Shown here: one piece after another, positions 33,003-45,272 of the stretch | Position numbering within the stretch: position 1 is the stretch's first letter | Layout of the letters: the number at the start of each line of letters is the position of its first letter | Assembly: GCA_039545355.1 (NCBI GenBank) | Contig: BCJJ01000017.1 | Coordinates: 248,001-312,000, forward strand | DNA from: Trichosporon coremiiforme | Lineage: Eukaryota > Basidiomycota > Tremellomycetes > Trichosporonales > Trichosporonaceae | Length of the DNA stretch: 64,000 bases | Direction of reading: 5' to 3' | Made by a program: the position numbers and the translations under genes | The notes under the pieces: generated by a model | What the model was told of the DNA's origin: nothing | Seen by the model: only the letters and a program-made list of their open reading frames with translations | The model's database searches: none

Positions 33003-34943
33003 CCTTACAGAGTGGCATCGCCTCATCAGATTCTGTGAGGTGTGGAAGCGGCTTGCTGGTGTATACTCAGGCTGTTCTTTTTCGGTGGAGATCAGGTCAG
33101 TCGGTGTTTGGATCGGTCCTCGGCACCGTCGTTCTCTTGGCGATCGGCACGACCCGGTGCCTCCGAGCTGCGGATAAGGCGACAGGGACATACACGATAT
33201 GCCGCGCGCAGGGTCAAGAACGGGGAGACACAGCATGACGTCGAGTCTCCCTCTTACGGCTGGATCTGCAGGTGAAGAGGGAAGAGGTCTGGAAGCGTGT
33301 ATGAGCGGAACGAGGGCCAAAGGGCATGATTGATCAGCGTCATCACCCCTCGGTGGCTAGTTTTCAGAAGTCTGACGAAGATCTCCGATAAAGATACAGG
33401 AACCCGCACAGAACATGGCGACGGGCTGCGCGGGACGGACGCCGAACGTGCCCGGCGAGCTGTGGGCCGAGTTCCGCGAAGAGGATCGTGTGTCAGCCAC
33501 GGCTCGGTGTCTCCTCCGACGCATCGACGCAGGAACCAGGCATTCTTCCTCGAAGAAAAGGCAGAGTTTTAGGAACACGGCACAGAGAAACTTGGTTGTG
33601 GAGATCCAGTCGACAGAGACATGACAGCGAGGTTGTGGCGCGCCACACTCAACACCGAAACCCTGTGCCTTGTCCACACCCAGCTTCCAGCTCACACCGT
33701 ATCCGCAGCACTGGAATCGGGTCTCATGTTCTCTCGGGTCACTCGGAAGTGACGCAAGCGTTCTCTTGATGTTCTCTGGAGTAGTTTGGGTCAGCTGTCC
33801 AGATCTGGGCCGGAAAAGCGAGGAGACGAGGGAAGACGGGAGCTGCACCGGCCGTTGTCAAGCCTGTCGCCTCGCGACACGAAGCGTGCCTATACCGCCG
33901 CACCGCGTCGTCGTACTTCACCTTCACTCATGTGAAGACTTCTATGCGTGGATTCCTTCCGTCTTCCGTGCCTTCATTCTCCAACCACGATGTTCTGCTT
34001 CCCAGTGCACTGTACGGGGATGTGGGGCTCGATGCTCCGCATTGACCCTTGCCCGACACGCGGAGGCCGCTGCTGCGGATGAGAGAAGTGTCTGGGCGCG
34101 GGTGGAGGAAGGTGCCGCATAGCCCGGTGCCTCTCTTGTTCTCCCACTGCGTGTTGCTTATCTCCGCAGCTTCGACACAGCCTCTACCAGCCTCGAATGC
34201 CAGAAATGGGGAGCCTGAGTCGGTGGCTGCGGCTTCGGGTCGATCTGTTCGGTCGCCTAATGACGGCAATGTGGAAACAGACCTGGGGGGTCGCGTCGTT
34301 CCCGAGGAGTGGAACAGGCAGGGAGAATCGGTCGAGGAGCCCGGGCAGGTCGTCGTCTCATATACCCCGATTCCACCCCACTACATCGCTACCTCCTCAT
34401 ACACCACCCTTCCCTCTCCTCATCGATTGCCACCCTGCCATCAGAGAAGTCAGCTTGTCAGCAGCCCTCCATCACCCGTCAGTCAGTCAGTCATCCCTCC
34501 TCGTCATCTTCAAACGTACATGCATATTTCCTTTGCTTATGATAGAAGAAATGACCACCGGGCAGGGTGGTTGAACTAAAGAACTCAACTTCTTCTCTGC
34601 CTACTCCTCCCCCACAAAGGACAGAATGTTATAGGGTGTATCGTAGTATGTAGGTTTTGTACACGGCGACGACGCGATTGGCACTGTGGCTCTGCTGATG
34701 TTCATGTTCGTCGGAAACCCCGGTGGGCCCCGAGTGAGCTTGAGTGTTGAGGGCTGATGGCTGAGGAAAAGAGGTTGAGAAAAGGAAGAAGAGGTGTTAC
34801 ACTGGTTGTTGTTGACTGCTGAGACGACTTCGCTGGTTGGATGCAACGGATTGTGATGATGCTGGATGCTCGGAATGCAAGATGCGATGCTTGGGAGAGG
34901 AGGGAGGAGGAAAGAGGCAAGGTAGGAGGGCGGGATTAAGGGC
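33003..34943. other. Intergenic, upstream of paralog 6 to REG1 3' end
   Basis: 1.9 kb. No supported gene. The right part probably includes the REG1 3' UTR. A short TCAG tandem run (34479-34494) is the only repeat noted. Confidence 0.5.
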
Positions 34944-37651
34944 TTATCCCAGCGAACCACCGCGTCGGTGAGTCCGCCGGTCGGGCTGGGATGCCCGCTG
35001 CTCGTCGTGCGCGCCGTACCACAGAGCGCCGAGGAGGTCCTTGGCCGTGTTGGCGATGTTGGTTGCGCGACCGATCAGGGTGGATCCGTCGTCGTCATCG
35101 ACCGGCTGGGAAAGGGTCGGCTCCGCGTGAGCCCCGGTGGACGCCACGGTGGCCGGAGACCGCCTGCCCGTCGGGGCCGACATGGGGACGGTGGACGCAG
35201 AATCGATCTGCATCTCCGCGCCCAGGTCCTGTGTCGGGCCGCTCGATGATTTTGCTGGAGGATGGGAGGGAACTGCATTCCGAGTTGAGGTGTGGGGGAG
35301 AGAGGCTGGCGAAGTGTCTTTGAGGGGCCGCAAAACAATCTAGTTCTGCGTCAGTCAGATGCAATCCAGGCCAACCGAGTTCGAGCGGGTGCGCAGCGGC
35401 TGGTCTAGTGCTGCTGCTGCTTCCTCGCAAGACTTACTTGCGGCGAGGAGTGGGGAGTCGGGGTCGTCGACCGCTCGGGCGAGTAGTCCACGTCCATCGG
35501 CTCCTGCGTCGACGACGCCGGTGCTGGTCGCCACTCGGAGCCCTCCTGGACCTTGTCCAGGGCCGGGTTCACAGGTCGAACAGGCTTGGGGATCGCAGCC
35601 GGCGCCGCCGCGTTGTCGCCAGGCGAGCGGGACACGGAGCCAATCGAGCTGCCAATCGAGCTTGACGAGCTGTTGCGCGAAGCGGTCGATCGGTCATATT
35701 GCGACGATCCAGATCCCCGAGACGTCGACCGGCCACGCGCCTCGGGCTCAGTGGACTGGCCGCCGTTAAACGGGATCTGCGCAGGGCTGCCGTCATAGCT
35801 GCCATACAATCCTCCGAATCCAGTGGCAACGGACGGGTTGTAGTTGAATGAGACAGGGGGAGACAGCTGGTCCGGGCTGCTCGTGTCGGCGCTCGGCGGC
35901 TGGGGCGATCGGACCTTGAGAATACCGCGACCAGGGCTCGGAGATCCGAGGCCATTGAGGGAAGAGGTGGAGGACGAATTGGACGATGCCTGGGCCGAGT
36001 TGTCCTGACCCGCCCGCCACTTGGGCTGAGCGGGGGGCTGCTGAACGACCGGGCTGCGGCCGTACGAACCAGCGGCGGCAGTGCTAACACCGCTCTTAGC
36101 GGGGCTCTGGCCTGCGGTGAGATCAGGACCACCGAAGTAGTCGTCGCCGGTGTGGAAGTCGTCCTCGATCTGCGCAGCGGCGGGATTGTTGTTCCACTGG
36201 CGCGCGGCCATGGCAACTCGGGGCGAGGGGATGCCCATAGGGGAGGTGACCGGGGTCTCTTCGACACCGGGTGATCGATACTCGAGAGGGGGCATATACA
36301 CCATCCTCGGCAGGGACGGATTGTTGGTATATGATCCGAGAGTCTTGAGCATGGTGGGCGGGATCTTCTGGATGGTCTGCGACGATCCGGAATGGCCCGA
36401 TGAGGATCGGCTGGAATATCGCGACAGCGACGTCTTCATCTCGAGCATGTCCTCCTCGTCCGAGTCTTCGCGGTTCACGATGGGGTCGTCGAGAGCGATG
36501 CACTGCTCGACGAACGTGTTAAACGTAATGTGACGCTTGCCCGAGTCCTTGGTGTTCTCGGGCGAGGTCTCCTTCTTGCTCTTGTTCATCGTGTCGTTCG
36601 CGAGCGACAAGTCAGGCGGCGCTCGGCGGCGGGCGGGAAGCGAGTTGCTTCGCGACAGCAGCGAGTCCGACTTGGTCTTCATGAGCGCAGGCTTCTTGTT
36701 GCCCTTGCTCTTGCCAGTAGCGGTCACGTAGTCGGACGGTCCACTGTCCTCATCCTCCTCGTGAGTGGGGGACGAAGACCCCGGAATAGAGAGAAGCTCT
36801 GACAGAGTACGGTGCTTCAGAATACCCGGCTTGGCGGAGCCGTTCTCGATGCCGAGCCTGTCGGCAGTGGAGGGCATCTTGGGGGCCGGAACGGACTGCA
36901 CGTTGGCAGTGTGCAGCGGTCCATAGAGCCAGGTGACGTCGGAATCCTTGAGCCTAATTGCGTGTCAGCTATCAGTGCATCGGGTCATGCACGCAAGAAT
37001 CATGCGGCACGACGTTGATGAGTAACACAAGCACAGCTCTCAGATGGAGCTCTGGGACTCGAAACTCAGCGGGGACGGCTGGGGGTTGGCCACCGGAGGC
37101 AACGACTCGCTTATTCCTCCGTGGAAACGATACACACACCTCACAGCCTCACACACGCACGTTTTGAACGGTACGCGGCAAAGGTGGAGGCACGGCAGGG
37201 GAGGATTCAGGAGATTACTAACCAGTTCAGAGTCTCGGGGGAAATGGTGCGCAGCTTGTTTCGCTGCTTCTGCCAGGTGCGCCAGGAAGCGTTCTCGAGA
37301 CGGACACCGTTGGCGATCTCGTGCTTGTGGCGAGTCATGTTGCGCCATGATGCCCAAACATCCTCCTCGGTCCAGTTATGGGACAGATAGTCGACACAGA
37401 TGGAGGGGAGGTGGTCCTGGATGTCCTCGACGGAAGGGGCAGCCCCCGAGTCGGACGGAAGCGAGGTCTGCAGCGGTGGTTAGTGACCGTGACTTCATGC
37501 GCAAAGCGGATTGCGGACGTATGTGGATGGATGATTTCAGATCTACGGGACGAATCAATCGGCTAAGAGGGGGGTGCGGGCGCCGACGACTTGGTTGCGG
37601 GGTAACCGAATTGCGAAGTGCACTTACGATGGACGGGATAATCTGAGCCAT
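34944..37651 (-). CDS. REG1: Reg1/Hex2-like protein phosphatase 1 regulatory subunit
   Basis: Exons on the minus strand 37628-37651, 37223-37467, 35438-36953 and 34944-35339, 726 residues. Residues about 30-100 form the fungal DUF1752-type domain (VDYLSHNWTEEDVWASW, ENASWRTWQKQRNKL, SDVTWLYGPL). PGILKHRTLSELL follows, then the PP1-docking RVxF-like motif RHITFN at about 230-235 with VEQCIALDD. A long Ser/Pro-rich region ends in NTAKDLLGALWYG, like the Reg1 C-terminus. Reg1 brings PP1 (Glc7) to Snf1/AMPK and Mig1 in glucose repression; the same role here is inferred. The intron at 35340-35437 is required: without it the frame ends early at KQQQH. Confidence 0.87.
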
Positions 37652-39624
37652 GGTGAGATGGCTAAGCAGCGGGGTGCTGTGTTCGCTAGGACAAGCACCG
37701 GGCTAGACGGAGAGATACAGCGGCGGAAGTGTATTGGAGACTGTGCGGCGGCGCTGAGGCGACGCGGTACGCGGTGGAGTGTTGGACAAAACGAAAAGCA
37801 GGAATGAATCAGCGGGGGTGGTGCGCTCCTCGTCGTCGTCGGGTGGGGAGGCGTGGGCGATGAGGGGACGGAGAAGGCGAGGCGGAGGAAGGGGGAGGGA
37901 CCCGAAGGCGGAGCGGGGCTAGGTGCTGGAGGGGGAGGGAGCGCTGTGTGGTGTGCGTAGGCGTTTGTGGTGGATGAGTGGATGAGGAGTAATGGAGTTG
38001 TAAGGGATGATGATGAGGAACGAGAGATGAATGTTGGCGAGGGGGCCGCTGGCTCGCTCGCTGGTTGCTTGCTGGGCAGAGCTGGGCAGTGGACGGTGGA
38101 CGGGCGTGCGGGCGGAGGATGCCAGGGGCTGGGAGACCAAGCCGAGCACGAGGTAGGTCGTAGAGTACAGCCTAGGCGTAGGTGTATCGGCCATCACCTA
38201 TTACGTGCAGGCGGCGAAAGGCGGGCGAACTCTGCCTGCCTAAGAGCAGCCGGAGCAGTGTCTTCCACTCGTTGGCTGGCATCAAGGCGAGTGCCTGTTA
38301 CCCGATCCGGCAATAACCACCCCCCCGGCGGCCCTTTTGGCAAGCCTGATCCCTGTCGTCTAATGAAGCGGAAACCTTACTCCGCTTACACTCCTTTCTA
38401 CCTTTGTAATGCCAATTTGCACCGGAAGTGTTGCCGCCGACGTATTCTAATTGCTCATTTGACTCACAGTTGCCCTATCGCATTCACAGGCATCATCATC
38501 AAGGTCAGTTCCAAGGTACGCCAGCCAGCGGACGCGCGTAAGGCTCGCTGGAATACAACCGAGGCCCGACGGCCGCTGTGTCCATCATCGGATCAGATGA
38601 CCAGGCGTCTCCTCCACCCGAACCGTATGCAACCGTAAGCAGCAGGCGTAGGTCTGGCCACCCTGCACTTGAACAGGCAGGTGACACCGTCCCCCGCCTA
38701 GTCGCCTAGTCTTCTCGCGTGCATGGGGTCGATCCAACAACTGGGGCGGACGCGGTCCGTCCTGAACGTCCTGCATACTGCGTCCTGCATCGGTAGATCA
38801 GGTGGAGGCCGAGCGGTAGCGCATTCGGTGCGGCAGAAGCGGCCGAATACCGCTCGCCGTAGGTGGGCTCCAGCACGGTGGCCAACGAGCCAGTGAGCCA
38901 GTGAGCCAAGCCAAAACAATGCGCCGCATGCGCCGCATTCGTGCGCCAGATTGCGCGAGACGAACAACACTGGCGCAGACATTCGCCAGTACGCTGCTGG
39001 GCCGCACAAACAAACTCTAATGGGGGGATATTAACCGAGCGCTTCAAACAGAGCCGCGTGTTTACCGGCCGCCGTTCACTGGCTAATCAGCGTAATAGGA
39101 AGCCCCAAAGTCCGACTTCTCCCGAGGCCCTGCTCCGCGGAGTTCCGTGTCGACCTTCCCTACGTCGTCCCTGCGATGCTCCTGCGCTGACCCTGCACGC
39201 CAGAGTCGTGCCTGCTTCCGTGCCTCTGCATCGTGCATGTGCTCGCGATGCGCCATGCATGAGCCAGCGACGAGCCAGCAACCGCTCAGCGAGCCCTGGA
39301 GCCCCGACGATTGCCGCCTCGTGTCAGCCTCGTCTTCCCCAAATGCCAGGCTGCCCGCCGCTGACCGCCAGCCGTCTATAACCTGCCATCTACGAACCTG
39401 GTCAGGATACTGCCACCCTGGGCGGAGGCCGCAGCACACAACAGTGGGGGAGCGAATGCGAGCGCAGGGGCATATCGCGTGTATCTAGGTAACATTATCT
39501 GGTGGCGACGGGCCCAAAAAGTACAGTCTACAGATAGGGAAGGGTATGAGCACAGCATGGTGCGCAGTATGGCTAGGAAATCGAAGGGGGAAGGGGTATG
39601 AAGTAGGGAGTAGCAAAGAGGACT
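37652..39624. other. Intergenic, REG1 promoter side
   Basis: 2.0 kb upstream of REG1, reaching the 3' end of the Smr gene. No gene supported. Short imperfect repeats (GAGCCAGT at about 38887-38905; GCCGCAT at 38922-38938) are present. Confidence 0.5.
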
Positions 39625-40814
39625 TTACATGATGGAGCACTCCTTGTCGCCGCCCATCTGGTCGACGAGACCGCCAGCGTCGCGCGAGCGGTTGCCGCCC
39701 GTCCGGCCGGTGAGGTCGACGACCATGACACCCGTGTTGTGGCGGTCGACCTCGGCAGACAGGTTGTACTTGCGCATGAGGTCGGCGACGGCGGGCTTGA
39801 TCTTGGCCTGGTGGTTCTGGCTGTGGATGCCCTTGCCCGTGATGACGCGCAGCTCCTGCAGTCCGTTGCGCTGGCCGGCCGCGATCGCCTTGTCGACCTC
39901 CTCAATCGCCTCCTTCACGTACAGACCGTGCAAGTCGATGGTTCCCGGCGGCTGGCGCGAGTTGTTATCTGAATCACGTCAGCGACTGCTCCATCTTAGA
40001 ACGCTCGGACAACCCAGGCTTCGGGTCCGGCCTATCCGCACCCCCCGGACTAGAGAGGAAGACAAAGGGTGCGGCGCGCGGCTCGTGCGGGGCGCACAGG
40101 CTCGACGATGCCAAGCGCTGCCCCACAACTCTGTATCATGCCCGTCCGAAACATCGCCCGGGTGTTCATGAGGCGTGCGCACGCTCAAACGTTCGCACGT
40201 CTGCGTGCGGGCAGCACCGTCGCACGAACAGCGGGTGTCCGGTCCGCATGCCGCCGCACGCCCTCTCGCCCTCCCTCCCACTGTCCGGCGATCGGGGGCG
40301 TGCTCACGACTCAGCCAAGGCGGAGTAATACCTCGCACGCTCTTGCTGTCGCCTCGCGGAGCGCGGAGAAATGCAACTCACCCTGGAAGATCCAAGCGGC
40401 AGCCTGGTCGTCCATCTGGTCCTGCTTGGCCTGGTGCGCCTTGCCCTGGTTCGAAAGCTCCTTGGCACGCGCGCCGTTACCAGACTTGTACGCGGCCTGG
40501 CTGTCGGCGAAGCACTTGTGCGCGAGGTCACCCTCGTGTCGGGCCTGGTTTCGCAGCTGCGTGTAGTCGTGCTGAGAGCTGATCGCGCCCCCAGTCCAGC
40601 CGCCCTGTTGCTGCTGCTGGTGGCCCCCCTGGTTCCATCCTTGCGGCGGGTACTGCTGCTGCTGGTTCTGGTTCCATCCGCCCTGCTGCTGGCCGCCCTG
40701 GTTCCAGCCGCCCTGCTGCTGTTGGCCGTGCTGCTGCTGGCCACTGTGCTGCTTCTGGTCGCCGCCACAGAAGATCTTGAGCAGACCGAAGAAGATCTGC
40801 GACCAGACACCCAT
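39625..40814 (-). CDS. DUF1771-Smr domain protein
   Basis: Exons on the minus strand 40382-40814 and 39625-39968, 413-nt intron, 258 residues. N-terminus MGVWSQIFFGLLKIFCGG is hydrophobic with cysteine, followed by a Gln/Gly/Trp-rich tract (residues about 20-78, repeats of QQGGWNQ). DUF1771 is at about 84-147 (HDYTQLRNQARHEGDLAHKC). The Smr domain follows: TIDLHGLYVKEAIEEVD (DLHG motif), ITGKGIHS, KPAVADLM and GVMVVDLTG. Smr domains are often endonucleases in RNA surveillance; the family also has nucleic-acid-binding members without activity. The exact role is unknown. The intron is long for this genome. Confidence 0.87.
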
Positions 40815-41601
40815 CGCGTCGGATTGCTCGGGGCCAAGGTGGAGGTTGAGAAGAGTGGAGGTGAAGTTGGAAGTTGTAGGCCGATCGCTACCACTCCGGG
40901 CAAGCTGAGATGAGCAAGTGACGTAAACGAGGGTAGGGCAGAAAACAGTGCCGAGCCGGTCAGTCGCTGCTTGCGTGCGGGGATTGCGAGACGATGGTAG
41001 TAGTTAGTAACTTTCTCCTCTCGCCGCAACTCGTAAACAAGCGTTTCAGGCGGTGCGGCTGCGATCGAGATGAAAACAGCGGGACCAAAAGCCGTTTTGT
41101 TGGCCTCCACCGTCATCTGACTGGCCCAGCAGGTCCAGTGGCGCAGTGGCGTCCATTCTGGTGAGTGCCGAAAATACGCTGTCGATTGCTGCAGCAAGTC
41201 ACCGCCGATCGGCGACGTAGGTCGTCCAGTTGCAGTAAGTGGAGCGCCGAGCGGTAGATACAAAGTGGCATGGCATCGTTAAAACCTTCTACTGCTTACG
41301 GACGGGAGAAGATGAGGCGAGAATCCAAAGAGTCTTTATGTGTACAGTTAAATGAAGTCGTATGGGTTCATGAAATGTCGGTGCTGGGTCGGGCTGAGCG
41401 TTCGAGTCTAGAGACAGGGAGTGTGGGTGCGGGGCAGGCGTGGTAAGGGCTACACATAGCTTTTGAGGCAAATAGAGTCAGGATGTGAGTTTGATTTTGG
41501 ATTTGATTTTGAGTTGGTCTTGATAAGCTGCGTGATCGGGTGTTGAGACTTGCGAGCTGCAAAGCCGGCAGGTGATAGTCTAGGGCAAGAGGCGAGGAAC
41601 C
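40815..41601. other. Intergenic between Smr and zinc-finger genes
   Basis: 787 bp, promoter side of the Smr gene and 3' side of the zinc-finger gene. No other gene seen. Confidence 0.5.
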
Positions 41602-42788
41602 TTAGGAGTGAAGGAGCACGTTAGGCTTCGAGGGCTGAGGCATGATGATGGGTTTCTGGTCCTCCTGCTCGTCGGGCTGCTGGGGGGCGGGCATCGCGAC
41701 GTGTTGAGGGTGCGCGGGGTGACCGTGGCCGAGGCCCATCTCGCGAGGACGGTACTCGCGGGGCAGGCTGTACTCGACCTGAGGTACATACGAGTAGTAC
41801 GGGTAGACGACGCGTTGAGGCTTGATCGCGCGCGTGCGCTGGTCATGGGTCTGAACAGTCAGCTCGCCGAGGAATTGTGAGCTCACCCTCTCGTGACGGC
41901 GCAAGTTGGACGAGACACTGAAGCGGCGACCGCATCCTTCGCGTTGGCATTGGTAGGCTGCTGTTAGCTTCCGCATGCTATCATTAGCTCACGTTTGGCT
42001 CCTGTGTGCACAGACATATGCGTGTTTAGGCTCGAGGGGCGATTAAAGGGCTTGTCACAGACAGGGCTGGATGTCAGCTCGTTGCGAACTCGCGGAGAGC
42101 CATCAGGCAGGGGCCAGACTGTCAAGGCTACTCACCAGACATGACGACGGGCCTTCTGCAGCTCGCGCCTGCGCCGCTCATCCGCCTGGTCGTTCTGCTG
42201 AGCCATCGGGTACTGCGAATAGGGAGAGTAGTTATCATAGTACTCGCGGTACATGGGGTAGGGCTGCTGGGGCTGGAATGCGAGGTCGCGGGGAGGGGGA
42301 CGCATAGACGAGTCCCAGTAAGTGTTCTGCTCGCGAGGCGAGTTCATCTTGACGATCTGCGGGTGGCTACCAGGGCGGCCGCCAGATCCGCTAGGACCAA
42401 CTTGTGCACCGGAGCCCGGAGCGGTAAGGTGAGAGTGGACCTGGATGTTCTTTCCGCCGAGGAGCTGGTGTTGGGCTTGATGCTGCTGGTGCTGCTGATG
42501 GTGTTCGGCCGTGGGCGGAGCCGACTGGGGCGCACTGTGTGGAGGGGCTGGGCTGAGCGGACCGTCAGGCGGCGAGAACCCGAAGGTCTGCGTCGTGTGA
42601 GCGATCTGTGGCGTGCCCTCTGGGGTCCCGCTGCCGCCACTGCCGTTGCCGCTGCCACTACCACCGCTGGCACCGCTGTCGGAGCTGCGCTGGGGCGTAG
42701 AATGGTAGCCCCGATCGTTGCTCTCGGGCAGCTGGTAGTGCGCAAAGCGGCTCAGGTCGAGGGGCTGAATGAGGGGGATGTTGGTCAT
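41602..42788 (-). CDS. C2H2 zinc-finger transcription factor
   Basis: Exons on the minus strand 42136-42788, 41993-42066, 41887-41957 and 41602-41850, 348 residues. The first about 215 residues are low complexity (Gly/Ser, then His/Gln-rich, then Tyr/Pro-rich). Two adjacent C2H2 fingers at about 217-268: CPVCDKPFNRPSSLNTHMSVH, linker TGAKPYQ, and CQREGCGRRFSVSSNLRRH. The tail is Pro/Gln-rich. A nuclear DNA-binding regulator; target unknown. The last intron (41851-41886, 36 nt) has no stop and could be retained, inserting 12 residues after the second finger. A Tc1-type transposon lies only 299 bp upstream of the ATG. Confidence 0.87.
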
Positions 42789-43087
42789 CGTGTTTGCTGC
42801 TTGTTGGAAGGAACGGCGGCGAGAGCGCGCAAGTGTCCTTGGGTTGTCACGTGGGAGATTGCGAGAAGAAGTGCAAGTGGAGTGAGTGGAGCAGGTTACT
42901 AAGACTGATAGATAAATGTCAGAGACGATCGAGTAGGAGTCTCGTTGAGATCGGAGTGAGGAGGGGAAGAAGGAGGTGCGGTACTGTAAACCGTTCTAGG
43001 AGGGGGAGGATCGGGAGGGTCAGGTCGAGATCAACTCGATATGAGGATGGAGAGACGTACGTAGCCTGACCGAAGCCGGGGTCTTTA

Positions 43088-44848
43088 TAAACTAGGGTCA
43101 CAGGTTAAGTCGAACGGATGCGCACGGTCCCGTCATCGTCAACCTCGCCGTGGCTCATGTTCTGATCCATAACTCATGCAACGGTACTCTTTATGCCTAG
43201 AAACTCCGCGTAGAGCCGAAAGGAATGCTTGGCAGCTCGGACAAATGGAGCTGCAGAGCGCACCGTGCATACTGGCCACCACACCACCACAATAAAGCTG
43301 CATGTCACCACCCTCCTTATCGCCCTAGATCTCAGCCACCGAGGCCTGTGCTTGCCCCAAATCTTTCATGTATCAAGCTCCGAAGCTGGGCTTTTGGAAA
43401 ATCCAAGAATTGAGTCGAAACCATGCATATCGGCAGCGGAGTCCGTCCGACTGTCCATCTTTGTGGCATATAAGCCTCCTTGAGTGCCACTTCTCTTCCA
43501 CAACAGCTCTACCTCATCAGAACTTGCAGCTATGCCTCGCCCTTGCCTCACACCTCGCCGCCGCGCCAAGATTGCGTCCTTGGCTCGCTACCGCAGCTAT
43601 TCCTCTGTCGCCTGGGAGTACAACATCGCCAAGAGCACTGTGGGTTACTGTGTGATGTTAGCTCGCCTCCAGGCTCTCATTCCACCTGCTCTGGCTGTTC
43701 TGAACCCTGTCCAGGGGATCCGCATCCCCCGCAGCCACACCAAGCTCACTCCCGACAACCTCAGAGCGATCTACGAGGTCTTTGAGGCTCAGCCCTTCGC
43801 CAGCAATCGTGAGGTGTTGGACACTCTTGCAGACAGAGACATTGTCCTCTCTCTCATGACTCTGCGCCGTGCACGTCGCCAGCTTGGTTATGGCCGCTTT
43901 GTGGCTCTTGTGCGGCCGTATCTAAGCCCCCTTCACAAGGAGAAGCGTCTCGCTTATGCTCTTGAGCAGCAGCGACTCTTCCAAGAGTGGAGGAAGGTGA
44001 TCTTCTGTGACGAGGTCCCTCTCTACATTGACCAGCTCCACAGAGCATATGTGACGCGCCCCATCGGTTCTGACCGTGCCAATGAGCGGTGAGTGTCTTT
44101 CCTGACGTTCTACATGCTGTGGAAGAGTGCTGACACTCAGGTACATCCAGTACACCTTCAGATCGAGCTGTGGGTCGATTATGTGCTGGGGGGCTATCTG
44201 GTATGGCGGCAAGTCGAAGCTGGTGTGGTTTGACACCTCCCAGTCGACCTCCAAGCGCAAGGGAGTCAATGCGGCCATCTATCGCACCCAGGTGACTGAG
44301 AAGGAGTTGTTTGATTGCTGGAAGCGTGTCAAGACTCAGTGGCGTGGTTATGGCTTGCCCTGGGTTGTAGAGGACAACGCTGTCGTCCACACAGCCAAGG
44401 CCACCCGTGGCAAGGCAGAGCAACTTGGCATGCGCTTCCTGCCTCACCCTCCCTGCTCTCCTTGCCTCAACCCCATTGAGAACCTTTGGAGCAACCTCAA
44501 GCGCCGCCTGGCCCGTCTCAACCCTCGTCCCACCACCCAGGAGGGGCTATTCGCTGCCGCTACGGAGCTCTGGAACACCTATGATCAGAATGAGATCGAC
44601 CGACTTATCATGTCCATGCCTAACAGGATCAAGGACACCATCTCTGCTAATGGAGGACACATTAAGTATTGATCCCAGGTGCACCATGCTTCGTATATAG
44701 GTTACCAAGACTCCCATGCACGTGGAACAACTGTTTATAGAGCAAGAAACATGCATATGCATGAGTTATTCGTGGTTGCAGCGAGGTCGACAGTTCACGG
44801 CCTCGTTTGTGGCACCACTCGTTCGACTTAACCTGTGACCCTAGTTTA
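43088..44848 (+). mobile_element. Tc1/mariner-type DNA transposon, copy 1
   Basis: 1,761 bp including TA at each end (43088-43089, 44847-44848). Terminal inverted repeats of 27 bp beginning AACTAGGGTCACAGG lie at 43090-43116 and 44820-44846. It carries one transposase gene with its own TATA box near 43469. TA target duplication and DD34E are classic for Tc1. The copy looks intact. Confidence 0.95.
43532..44672 (+). CDS. Tc1-type DD34E transposase (copy 1)
   Basis: Exons 43532-44088 and 44141-44672, 52-nt intron, 362 residues. N-terminal helix-turn-helix region (PRRRAKIASLARYRSYSSVA, AKSTVGYC). Catalytic residues: D160 in VIFCDEV, D264 in VVEDNAVVH, E299 in LNPIENLW; 34 residues lie between the last two, giving DD34E. 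NPIENLW is diagnostic for the Tc1/DDE_3 group. Starts at ATG 43532. No frameshift or internal stop, so it may be active. The intron is spliced like host introns (CTGACACTCAG end). Confidence 0.95.
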
Positions 44849-45272
44849 TGCTTGACAGGGCGTTGCGAACAGCTGAGACCGCTTTCTTCCCACCGCCTGA
44901 ATACGAGACTGGCGAGCAGAGCTTGCAGATGACTGGGGGAGCGAAGGGGTGTGTGTATGTGTGCTGTGTGCAATGTCAGAAGGAAAGAAGATTTTCCGCC
45001 AGCGACACAAGGCCGGCCGCTGTCTTTTGTGTGTGGCGAGTTCAGCTTGCGAAGAGCGTGTGCCGTGCTGCGCCTGCCTCAGCTGCCTCACCTCCTCATT
45101 GCCTTGGTTGAGTCACTCGAGTCATGCTTGCTGTTGTACTGGGCCCTTGTTCTCCCTCGCGAGTGTGGGAGGTGAGCGCGTACAACGCGAGGTTGCGCCC
45201 TCTGCTCCGATGGGCAGAAGCCCGGCTGCTCAGTCATCGCGGAAGACCAGAGGAGATAAGGTAGAGGGGAAG
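44849..45272. other. Unique spacer between the two transposons
   Basis: 424 bp of single-copy sequence, no gene recognised. With both elements removed, one TA would remain at each junction, consistent with two separate insertions. Confidence 0.7.
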
